This document shows positions 54,953 to 64,000 of a stretch of DNA of 64,000 bases, in pieces; within the stretch, counting starts at the first letter, position 1, and each line of letters begins with the position of its first letter. Origin of the DNA: Haloplasmatales bacterium 4B (GTDB lineage Bacteria > Bacillota_I > Bacilli_A > Haloplasmatales > Haloplasmataceae); the NCBI GenBank assembly GCA_003586005.1, contig NSKI01000003.1, positions 1-64,000 on the forward strand, in the 5' to 3' direction. Below the pieces are notes generated by a model that saw only the letters and a program-made list of their open reading frames with translations, did not search any database and had not been told where the DNA came from. Made by a program: the position numbers and the translations under genes.

Positions 54953-55799
54953 TTTTCATAATAATATCTGCGGATAGATCTTCTACACTTTTAATTTCAT
55001 TATCTAATTTTATGTTTAATTTGTCTTCAATCTCAACAACTAATTTGCTTAAATCGGGTAAATCTAGCTGACATTTTTTTAATAATGGTTTCTCTAAAAA
55101 TAATTCTTTAGGTAACCCATCATATACTATTTTACCATGGTCCATTACTACAACTCTTTTTGCATATTTAGCGACATGATTCATGTCATGTGTTATCAAG
55201 ATAATGGTTTTATTATATTTCTCATATAAATTATTAAATACTTCCATCATTTCTTTTTGACCTTGAGGGTCAAGTCCAGCTGTTGGCTCATCTAAAATTA
55301 AAACTTGCGGTTCCATGGCGAGAATTCCCGCAATAGCAACACGACGCATTTGCCCACCACTTAAATTTAATGGCGATCTTGATAAGATATCTTCATCAAG
55401 CCCAACTAGTTTTATTACTTTGTGAGCCATTTCAGAAGCTTCTTCTTTTGATGCACCAAAATTCATTGGTCCAAACATAATATCTTTTTCAACAGTTTCT
55501 TCAAATAATTGATATTCAGGAAACTGAAAAACTAACCCAACAGTTTTTCTAATTGAATTAATTCCCTGATTTTTCTTTCCAGCAATAACCTTTTTATCTA
55601 GTATCTTTACTGTTCCTGTTGTTGGTTGCAACAAAGCGTTCATGTGTTGAATTAAAGTTGATTTACCAGAACCAGTATGACCAATGACAGCTAAAAATTC
55701 TCCTAATTCAATATCTAAATTGATGTCAATTAGCGCTGCATTTTCATATGTACTGCCTTCAGCATACTTGAAATTTACTTTCTCAAATTGTATTCCCAT
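54927..55799 (-). CDS. ecfA2: ECF transporter ATPase EcfA2
   Basis: A 290-residue ATPase. Walker A GHTGSGKST (39-47), Q-loop VFQFPEYQLFEETV, signature LSGGQMRRVAIAGILA, Walker B VLILDEPTAGLD, and the switch ITHDMNHV. The FQFPEYQLF Q-loop type is typical of EcfA2. Overlaps ecfA1 by 25 nt, which suggests translational coupling. Confidence 0.96.
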   Translation of the reverse strand: MGIQFEKVNFKYAEGSTYENAALIDINLDIELGEFLAVIGHTGSGKSTLIQHMNALLQPTTGTVKILDKKVIAGKKNQGINSIRKTVGLVFQFPEYQLFEETVEKDIMFGPMNFGASKEEASEMAHKVIKLVGLDEDILSRSPLNLSGGQMRRVAIAGILAMEPQVLILDEPTAGLDPQGQKEMMEVFNNLYEKYNKTIILITHDMNHVAKYAKRVVVMDHGKIVYDGLPKELFLEKPLLKKCQLDLPDLSKLVVEIEDKLNIKLDNEIKSVEDLSADIIMKIGGEQVAK

Positions 55800-56608
55800 A
55801 ATGAATTCACCAAATCTTCCTGTTTAACATATAATTTATCAATTATATTAGCATCTTTTAATTTTTGTGACAACTTAACTGTCATCGGAACGTCTAATCC
55901 ACAATCTACCAAAAGCTCTTCTTCTTGTAAAATATCGATAGGTAGTCCTGTTTTTACTACACGTCCGTTTTTCATCACAATAATACGATCAGCTAATATT
56001 GCTTCACTTAAATCATGTGTAATTGAAATAATTGTTTTATCCCCATCTGATTTTAATTCTTTTATCAAATTTATAATGTCTTCTCTTCCTTGTGGGTCAA
56101 GCATCGATGTTGATTCATCAAATATTAATATTTTTGAGTCAAGAGCTAATGCTCCGGCAATCGCAACTCTCTGTTTTTGTCCACCTGATAACATATGTGG
56201 CTCAGAATCTAAGAACTGCTCCATTTTTACTTTATGCAAAAATTTATTGATTCGAATCTTCATTTCTTCTCTTTCAATTTGTTGATTTTCCATGCCGAAT
56301 GCGACATCATCTAAAACCGTGGTTCCAACAAATTGATTATCTGGATTTTGAAAGACTATACCAACATCTTTTCTAATATCGTAGACATTTTCTTCATTCA
56401 AAACCTTACCATTAACTTCTACTATACCTTTTAAAGGGGCTAGTAAACCTATAATAAGCTTAGATAATGTTGATTTTCCTGAACCATTATGTCCGAGAAT
56501 ACAAACCCACTCTTTCTCATAAATTTCTGTAGATAATTTGTTAACTGCAAGTGTTTTATTATCATAACTATAATATAAATCTTCAATTTTGATTATTGTA
56601 TTATTCAT
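55775..56608 (-). CDS. ecfA1: ECF transporter ATPase EcfA1
   Basis: A 277-residue ATPase. Walker A GHNGSGKST (38-46), Q-loop VFQNPDNQFVGTTV, signature LSGGQKQRVAIAGALA, Walker B ILIFDESTSMLD (Ser in place of the usual Pro-Thr, a known EcfA1 trait) and ITHDLSEA. Works with EcfA2 and EcfT to energise vitamin uptake. It follows the NusG-domain protein by 18 bp instead of rplQ directly. Confidence 0.96.
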   Translation of the reverse strand: MNNTIIKIEDLYYSYDNKTLAVNKLSTEIYEKEWVCILGHNGSGKSTLSKLIIGLLAPLKGIVEVNGKVLNEENVYDIRKDVGIVFQNPDNQFVGTTVLDDVAFGMENQQIEREEMKIRINKFLHKVKMEQFLDSEPHMLSGGQKQRVAIAGALALDSKILIFDESTSMLDPQGREDIINLIKELKSDGDKTIISITHDLSEAILADRIIVMKNGRVVKTGLPIDILQEEELLVDCGLDVPMTVKLSQKLKDANIIDKLYVKQEDLVNSLWEYNLRK

Positions 56609-56626
56609 AATTAATCCTCCTATAGA

Positions 56627-57052
56627 TTATCGAGAAATTGCATCATTTTCTGGTTCTCCACCTTCAATTACCACTTTCAAATGATGAGGCACACAAATTA
56701 TCGCTATTCCAGGCATTTTTACAAATCCCTGTCTCACATCATCTTGATTTTCGCAATCCGCTGCAAGTACTTCTACACCACCATTATGTATAAAAATAAC
56801 ATTATAGTCATACTCTGTATCTACTAATCTCCCATAAACGATTTCGATAAACTTTCCATTTTCAGTTAAGACAGTATAATATTCTTCATTACTATTTGTT
56901 AATTTAATTTTTTCTCGAACAAATCCATCAACGTAGATACTAACATATCTATCTGTTCCTAAACTGTTAATGTATATTTTATAACTTATGCCTAATATTG
57001 CCATTATTATTATTGCGAATAGACCTATGATTAGATCACCTTTCTTCATCAT
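56627..57052 (-). CDS. NusG domain II-like membrane-anchored protein
   Basis: A 141-residue protein with one N-terminal membrane helix (LIIGLFAIIIMAILGISYKI) and an extracytoplasmic beta domain of the NusG_II type, ending in GFVKMPGIAIICVPHHLKVVIEGG. The CVPH-x-L-x-V-x-I-x-G end is diagnostic. The function is unknown; in other Firmicutes it is often near Gx transporter or thiamine/redox genes. Here it sits between rplQ and ecfA1, an unusual insertion in a conserved gene run. Confidence 0.82.
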   Translation of the reverse strand: MMKKGDLIIGLFAIIIMAILGISYKIYINSLGTDRYVSIYVDGFVREKIKLTNSNEEYYTVLTENGKFIEIVYGRLVDTEYDYNVIFIHNGGVEVLAADCENQDDVRQGFVKMPGIAIICVPHHLKVVIEGGEPENDAISR

Positions 57053-57113
57053 ATCACCTCTTTAATGATTAAGCACATTAATTATAACAAACTTTTCTGA
57101 AAATTACATTATC

Positions 57114-57169
57114 AATTATTTACTTAAATAAAAAAACAAATAATTATTTATATATTTAAGTAAATAATT
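57114..57169. repeat. Perfect 17-bp inverted repeat
   Basis: AATTATTTACTTAAATA (57114-57130) and its exact reverse complement (57153-57169), separated by 22 nt of AT-rich sequence. It lies between the rplQ terminator and the NusG_II gene. It could be a second transcription stop, an operator or a small insertion scar. Confidence 0.8.
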
Positions 57170-57210
57170 TAAAAATAGGGGACTTGATGAAAATTTCACC
57201 AAATATCCCC
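57170..57210 (-). terminator. Probable terminator after rplQ
   Basis: Minus strand hairpin built from GGGGA and TGGTGAAA pairing with TTTCATCA and CCCC, followed by TATTTTT. It separates the alpha operon from the NusG_II-ecf-truA unit, though read-through is likely. Confidence 0.65.
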
Positions 57211-57218
57211 ATTTATTA

Positions 57219-57584
57219 CTATTCAACAAACTCAATAATTACCATAGGTGCTGCGTCTCCTTGACGAGTCCCTATTTTTAAGATTCTTGTATATCCTCCG
57301 TTACGTTCTTTAAAACGAGGAGCAATATCATCAAATAACTTTTGAATTGCATCTTGAGATTCATTTGCTTCTTCACGACGTACATAAGCTGCCACTTGAC
57401 GGCGAGCATGTAAGTCACCACGTTTACCTAGAGTAATCATCTTTTCTGCAATAGAACGAACTTCCTTTGCACGAGTATCTGTCGTAGTAATACGTTCATT
57501 GATAATCAAATCAGTTACTAAATTACGTAGCATATGTCTACGATGATCACTTCTACGACCTAATTTACGATATCCTCTTGCCAT
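57219..57584 (-). CDS. rplQ: 50S ribosomal protein L17
   Basis: 121 residues. The start [19 protein letters not shown] is the L17 signature, followed by [20 protein letters not shown] and the closing [16 protein letters not shown] element. Follows rpoA by 41 bp, as in all Firmicutes. Confidence 0.98.
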   Translation of the reverse strand: MARGYRKLGRRSDHRRHMLRNLVTDLIINERITTTDTRAKEVRSIAEKMITLGKRGDLHARRQVAAYVRREEANESQDAIQKLFDDIAPRFKERNGGYTRILKIGTRQGDAAPMVIIEFVE

Positions 57585-57625
57585 CGTACTCTGGTCCTCC
57601 TTCCATGTGAAATTCGGAATAAATA

Positions 57626-58576
57626 TTAATTACGACGTAATCCTAAGCTTAATTCATTTAATTTGTCTTTTACTTCTTTTAATGATTTACGACCTAAGTT
57701 ACGTACCTTCATCATATCTTCTTCAGTTTGATTAGCTAATTCCTGCACTGTATTAATACCAGCGCGTTTTAAGCAATTATATGAACGTACAGATAAATCT
57801 AAGTCTTCAATACTCATCTCTAAAATCTTGTTTTTGCTGTCTTCTTCGCTTTCAATCATGAATTCAGCCATTTTTGCACGATCATTTAATTCAACAAACA
57901 CATTTAAATGTTCAATTAATATTTTTGATGATAAGGCGATTGCTTCCTGCGGTTCTATGCTACCATTAGTATAAACTTCGATTATTAATTTATCAAAATC
58001 TGCGTTTTGTCCAACACGAGTTTTCTCAACTTCATATTGAACTTTATCAACAGGTGTATAAATAGAATCAATTGCAATTTGCCCAATTTCATTATTGAAC
58101 TTTTTATTTTCATTAGCACTAATATATCCACTACCACGACGAGCAATTAAAGTCATATCCAATTTACCACCCTTTGCGATAGTAGCAATAGGTAATTTAG
58201 GGTTTATGATAGTTACTTGTTCGTCATGTTCAATATCAGCTGCTGTTACTACACCTTCGCCATTTACATGGATTTCTAAAACTTTTTCAATAAAATCATC
58301 GTCAGAATCGATGTGAAGTATCAACTTTTTAATATTTAATATTATTGTTGTAACATCCTCTACTACACCAGTGATAGCACTAAACTCATGCTGTACACCT
58401 TCAATTTTAATGGTTGTAACTGCTGAACCAGGTAATGAAGATAACAAGATCCTCCTAAGTGAATTTCCTAAAGTAATCCCGTAACCTCTTTCTAAAGGTT
58501 CAATAACAAATTTTCCATAGTATCTATCTCTAGCATACTCTTCGATTTTAACATCTGGTTTCTCAAATCGTAACAT
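57626..58576 (-). CDS. rpoA: RNA polymerase alpha subunit
   Basis: 316 residues. The N-terminal assembly domain has [20 protein letters not shown] (24-43) and the [19 protein letters not shown] region. The C-terminal domain binds UP elements and regulators ([35 protein letters not shown]). Complete and standard. Confidence 0.98.
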   Translation of the reverse strand: MLRFEKPDVKIEEYARDRYYGKFVIEPLERGYGITLGNSLRRILLSSLPGSAVTTIKIEGVQHEFSAITGVVEDVTTIILNIKKLILHIDSDDDFIEKVLEIHVNGEGVVTAADIEHDEQVTIINPKLPIATIAKGGKLDMTLIARRGSGYISANENKKFNNEIGQIAIDSIYTPVDKVQYEVEKTRVGQNADFDKLIIEVYTNGSIEPQEAIALSSKILIEHLNVFVELNDRAKMAEFMIESEEDSKNKILEMSIEDLDLSVRSYNCLKRAGINTVQELANQTEEDMMKVRNLGRKSLKEVKDKLNELSLGLRRN

Positions 58577-58641
58577 AATAGCATTAGCCCTCCTTTATTG
58601 TTTTTTCCCCTTGATTTTCTATCAATAAATTATTCAATAGA

Positions 58642-59025
58642 TTATCCACGAGGACGTTTTGGAGGACGACATCCGTTATGAGGAACAGGTGTAACGTCCT
58701 TAATAGATGTAATATCCAATCCTGCAGCTTGCAAAGCTCTAATAGCTGCCTCACGTCCTGGTCCAGGACCTTTAACAGATACCTCGACTCTTTGCAAACC
58801 TTGTTCCATTGCAGCTTTTGCAGCAGCCTCAGAAGTCATTTGCGCAGCGAATGGAGTGGATTTACGAGAACCTTTAAATCCTAATGCACCAGCACTGCTC
58901 CATGCAATAGCATTTCCTTGTTCATCTGTAAGAGTAACAATTGTATTATTATAAGTCGAATGAATATGTGCCATTCCAACTGGAATATTCTTTTTCACAC
59001 GACGTTTACGTACTTGTTTAGCCAT
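58642..59025 (-). CDS. rpsK: 30S ribosomal protein S11
   Basis: 127 residues. It has [34 protein letters not shown] and the invariant end [15 protein letters not shown]. Lies between rpsM and rpoA, the usual order. Confidence 0.98.
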   Translation of the reverse strand: MAKQVRKRRVKKNIPVGMAHIHSTYNNTIVTLTDEQGNAIAWSSAGALGFKGSRKSTPFAAQMTSEAAAKAAMEQGLQRVEVSVKGPGPGREAAIRALQAAGLDITSIKDVTPVPHNGCRPPKRPRG

Positions 59026-59044
59026 TTTTTAACCTCCTTCGCTA

Positions 59045-59419
59045 TTACTTAGTAGCTTTTTTCTTATTAGCAACAGTACGAACTGGACCTTTTCTAGTAC
59101 GAGCATTTGTCTTACTTCTTTGTCCACGTACTGGTAGTGATCGACGATGACGTAATCCACGATAACTTCCTATTTCCATTAAACGTTTAATATTTAATGA
59201 AACCTCACGTCTTAGTTCCCCTTCGATTCGAAACTTTTCAACTTCGCGACGAATACGGTTTATTTCATCTTCAGTTAAATCACGTACACGTGTATCCTCA
59301 GATACATTAGCATTTTTCAAAATCTCTTCGGCTCTTGATCTCCCGATCCCGAATATGTATGTCAATGAAATAACAACGCGTTTTTCACGTGGGATATCTA
59401 TACCTGCGATACGTGCCAT
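59045..59419 (-). CDS. rpsM: 30S ribosomal protein S13
   Basis: 124 residues from ATG 59419 (AGGAGG 8 nt upstream), giving the family start [20 protein letters not shown]; the in-frame codon at 59428 lies too close to the ribosome-binding site. Features: the helix-turn-helix-like [14 protein letters not shown], and the basic tail [19 protein letters not shown]. Confidence 0.98.
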   Translation of the reverse strand: MARIAGIDIPREKRVVISLTYIFGIGRSRAEEILKNANVSEDTRVRDLTEDEINRIRREVEKFRIEGELRREVSLNIKRLMEIGSYRGLRHRRSLPVRGQRSKTNARTRKGPVRTVANKKKATK

Positions 59420-59438
59420 TAAGTGCACCTCCTAATTT

Positions 59439-59567
<129 letters not shown>

Positions 59568-59588
59568 TTATCTTTTGGGAGCTGAGAT

Positions 59589-59807
59589 TTACTTATGTCT
59601 ATAAGTTATACGGCCACGTGTTAAATCATATGGCGACAGCTCAACTGTCACTTTATCTCCTGGTAAAATGCGTATGTAATTCATGCGGATTTTACCAGAA
59701 ACGTGTGCCAAAATTTTATGACCATTTTCTAATTCAACTCTGAACATAGCATTAGGTAATGTTTCGATTACAACAGCTTCAACTTCAATAACATCTTGTT
59801 TTGTCAT
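59589..59807 (-). CDS. infA: Translation initiation factor IF-1
   Basis: 72-residue OB-fold protein that binds the A site of the 30S subunit. It has [37 protein letters not shown] and the end [11 protein letters not shown]. Between map and rpmJ. Confidence 0.98.
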   Translation of the reverse strand: MTKQDVIEVEAVVIETLPNAMFRVELENGHKILAHVSGKIRMNYIRILPGDKVTVELSPYDLTRGRITYRHK

Positions 59808-59831
59808 AGTTAACTCCTCCTTTTAAACACA

Positions 59832-60577
59832 TTATAATTGTGTTAAGATTTCGTAACCATCATCTGTTATAACTATTGTATGCTCATAATGCGCACATAG
59901 TTTTTTATCAGCTGTAATAACAGTCCAATTATTAGCTAAGACTTTGACATGTCTTTTGCCAAGATTTACCATTGGTTCTATCGCTAATGTCATACCTTTT
60001 TTCAACAATGGTCCACGACTTGGAAGGCCATAGTTTGGAATAGGTGGATCTTCATGAAGTTCTTGACCTATTCCATGGCCGACATATTCTTCAACAATTG
60101 AAAACCCATTATTTTCAACATGCGTTTGAATAGCATGTGATATATCTAATAGTCTGTTACCCGGTCTCACTTGTTTTAAACCTTCGTACAGAGACTCTTC
60201 TGTTACAGTCAAAATTTTTTGCGCTTGATTAGAAATTTTCCCGACTGGGAATGTCCATGCTGAGTCCCCATGGTAACCGTTAAATTTAGCGCCGATATCG
60301 ATGGAAATAATGTCACCATCTTTTAATACTCTTGGTCCAGGTATTCCATGAACAAGTTCCTCATTCACGGAAGCACATATACTTCCAGGAAAGTCATTAT
60401 ATCCTTTAAAGCTAGGATAAGCATTATTAGATTTAATAAATTTTTCAGCTATTTCATCAAGTTCAATAGTGGTAATCCCTGGTTTTATATGCTTTCGCAA
60501 CTCTTCACGGGTTAAAGCTACAATACGACCAGCTTGCCGCATTATTTCAATTTCACGTTGAGTTTTGCATATAATCA

Positions 60578-60578
<1 letters not shown>
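59832..60578 (-). CDS. map: Methionine aminopeptidase, type I
   Basis: Removes the initiator methionine. The 248-residue protein has metal ligands Asp in [19 protein letters not shown], His in [19 protein letters not shown], and Glu in AIEPMVNLG and HYEHTIVIT. The start codon overlaps the adk stop by 1 nt. Confidence 0.97.
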
Positions 60579-62594
<2,016 letters not shown>

Positions 62595-62595
62595 A

Positions 62596-63075
62596 TCATA
62601 TCACCTCAACATTTCCACCAACGGCATTAATTTTTTCAACAGCTGAAGCGCTAAATTTTGTTGCTTTAACTGTTAATTTTTTAGAAAGTTCACCACTTCC
62701 TAAAATTTTGATACCTAACTTCCTTTTTTGTACTTTTGTTAATTCTGCATTTGTAATAACTTTATTTTCAAATAAAAATTCTGGCGTTACTACTGAATTT
62801 TCTTCAAAATTGTTTAAATTATCTAAATCAATTATAATGAATTTTTTTGTAGTAAAGTTTGTAAATCCACGTTTTGGTAAACGTCTGAATAATGGAGTTT
62901 GACCTCCTTCAAATCCAGGTCGTACTCCACCACCTGAGCGTGAATTTTGTCCTTTAGTACCTTTCCCAGCAGTTTTACCTGTTCCAGAACCAGTACCACG
63001 TCCAAGACGTTTTTTAGATTTACGAAAAACGATTTTTTCACCATTCTCGTTATATCCAAGTTGATTTAATTTCAC
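62596..63075 (-). CDS. rplO: 50S ribosomal protein L15
   Basis: 159 residues, somewhat longer than the usual 145. [20 protein letters not shown] and [20 protein letters not shown] are diagnostic; the C-terminal part ([20 protein letters not shown]) is also standard. The start codon is GTG with AAGGAGG 9 nt upstream. The N-terminal [17 protein letters not shown] segment is atypical for the family. Confidence 0.97.
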   Translation of the reverse strand: MKLNQLGYNENGEKIVFRKSKKRLGRGTGSGTGKTAGKGTKGQNSRSGGGVRPGFEGGQTPLFRRLPKRGFTNFTTKKFIIIDLDNLNNFEENSVVTPEFLFENKVITNAELTKVQKRKLGIKILGSGELSKKLTVKATKFSASAVEKINAVGGNVEVI

Positions 63076-63092
63076 GGCGAGACACCTCCTTG

Positions 63093-63275
63093 TTATTTCT
63101 CTTCTACATTAACTAAATGTGAAATTTTATTGATCATTCCACGAATTGTAGGAGTATCTTCTTTCACTACTACGCTATTAACTTTAGAAAGTCCTAAAGA
63201 TTCAGCATTTTTACGCATGTCAGGTCTTGCTCCAATTAAACTTTTAACCAAAGTTATTTTTAATTGTTTAGCCAT
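63093..63275 (-). CDS. rpmD: 50S ribosomal protein L30
   Basis: 60 residues: [33 protein letters not shown] and the typical [13 protein letters not shown] end. Between rpsE and rplO, the usual spc order. Confidence 0.97.
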   Translation of the reverse strand: MAKQLKITLVKSLIGARPDMRKNAESLGLSKVNSVVVKEDTPTIRGMINKISHLVNVEEK

Positions 63276-63290
63276 TTGGAGTTTCCCTCC

Positions 63291-63794
63291 TTATCCTAAA
63301 ATTTCCTGTGCAGATTTTCCTCTTAACGCAGCAACTTCTTCAGCTGTACGTAATTCGCTTAAACCTTGCATAGTTGCACGTACCATGTTTATTGCAGTAC
63401 GTGAACCTAAACTTTTTGATAATATATCTTTAACGCCTGCGAGCTCTAATACAGCACGAACTGGACCACCAGCGATAACTCCTGTACCTTTTCCAGCAGG
63501 TCTTAATAATACTTTCCCTGAACCGTAGATTCCGTTAATTTCATGTGGAATTGTTGTATTTATAATAGGAATACTAATTAAATTCTTTTTAGCATCTTCA
63601 ATCGCTTTTTTAATTGCGTCAGGAACTTCATTAGCCTTACCTGTACCGAATCCAACATGACCATTTCTATCTCCTACAATCGCTAAAGCAGCAAAACGCA
63701 TACGACGTCCACCTTTAACTACTTTTGTTACACGATTTATAGAAACTACGCGTTCTTCTAATTGTAAGTTACTAGGGTCGATATAATCACGCAT
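63291..63794 (-). CDS. rpsE: 30S ribosomal protein S5
   Basis: 167 residues. It has [20 protein letters not shown], the [20 protein letters not shown] segment and [20 protein letters not shown]. Functions in decoding fidelity and 30S assembly. Ribosome-binding site GGAGGG upstream of ATG. Confidence 0.98.
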   Translation of the reverse strand: MRDYIDPSNLQLEERVVSINRVTKVVKGGRRMRFAALAIVGDRNGHVGFGTGKANEVPDAIKKAIEDAKKNLISIPIINTTIPHEINGIYGSGKVLLRPAGKGTGVIAGGPVRAVLELAGVKDILSKSLGSRTAINMVRATMQGLSELRTAEEVAALRGKSAQEILG

Positions 63795-63812
63795 CGAGTT
63801 TCCCTCCTCTTA

Positions 63813-64000
63813 TTAAAATTCAAGTCCTGCTTCTCGAGCAGCTTCAGCCAATGCTTTAACACGCCCATGATATAAATATCCAGCACGGTCAAAAATCGCT
63901 TTTTTAATGTCTTTTGATTGTGCTCTTTCTGCGATTAATTTTCCAATTAATTTAGCAGATTCAATATTCCCACCATTTTTTACATTCAATTCTTTTTCTT
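63813..64000 (-). CDS. rplR: 50S ribosomal protein L18, C-terminal part (runs off the window)
   Basis: Partial; the last 61 codons are present. The frame contains [20 protein letters not shown] and ends [26 protein letters not shown] with TAA at 63815-63813, the standard L18 C-terminus. Upstream of rpsE as expected; the start lies beyond position 64000. Confidence 0.95.
   Translation of the reverse strand, partial: EKELNVKNGGNIESAKLIGKLIAERAQSKDIKKAIFDRAGYLYHGRVKALAEAAREAGLEF

Overview
The window is AT-rich (about 30% G+C by eye) bacterial chromosome of a low-GC Firmicute. The gene set points to the Mycoplasmatota-neighbouring, wall-variable Firmicutes (Haloplasma/Turicibacter-like) rather than a true mycoplasma. 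It has CcpA-type cre sites, a methionine T-box, LexA/DinR boxes, Rex-like operators, a RocA-type enzyme, SpoIIR and a Spo0A homologue. The standard genetic code is used: for example the ferredoxin-like gene at 10838-11317 ends in a TGA inside an ATGA overlap with the next gene. Taxonomic placement is inference. No tRNA gene or CRISPR array was seen. The only rRNA material is a precursor leader at the left edge.

Layout. (i) 1-456: leader and three tandem promoters of an rRNA operon that runs leftwards out of the window. (ii) 467-7747 (minus): rpsI, rplM with a putative L13 leader, metG with a Met T-box, pgk, cinA and an AGCS symporter. (iii) 7850-12711 (minus): a proline-catabolic operon made of a multi-subunit flavin/iron-sulfur amino-acid dehydrogenase plus RocA, with a cre site inside its promoter. 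(iv) 12844-29054: gapA, yqeY, an ABC exporter, mgtC, a DUF2089 locus, speA-speB, spoIIR, a PadR module, tsaC and gpmI. (v) 29055-31570: a gene-poor, decayed stretch with a 44-bp direct repeat, a start-less ORF, a frameshifted gene and smaller remnants. (vi) 31580-38220: tpiA, a degenerate Spo0A-like regulator, lemA/DUF3137 and the trmN6-ricT-holB-tmk cluster. (vii) 38451-45851: a very large helicase-nuclease, a 70-codon Cas9 remnant, ldh, SOS-controlled uvrX-yolD and a DUF898 gene. (viii) 45905-51311: a trimeric [FeFe] hydrogenase whose diaphorase subunit is fused to a GltD-like module. (ix) 51509-64000: an amidohydrolase, then truA, the ECF transporter core and the end of the spc/alpha ribosomal-protein operons up to a partial rplR.

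How it works together. Glycolysis (gapA, pgk, gpmI, tpiA) is scattered over single promoters instead of one operon. gapA and gpmI each carry a cre-like box just upstream of the -35 box, where CcpA often activates, whereas the proline operon has cre in the promoter spacer, where it would repress. Reducing power can leave through lactate dehydrogenase or through the hydrogenase, whose promoter overlaps a Rex-like operator. The picture is a sugar-fermenting anaerobe that uses proline when sugar is absent.

Most unusual items: the Spo0A homologue whose receiver domain has lost the phosphorylation site (32424-33194) together with spoIIR; the Cas9 fossil (42450-42659); the HRDC/DUF4011/helicase/DUF559-like protein (38451-42149); and the NuoF-GltD fusion in the hydrogenase complex.
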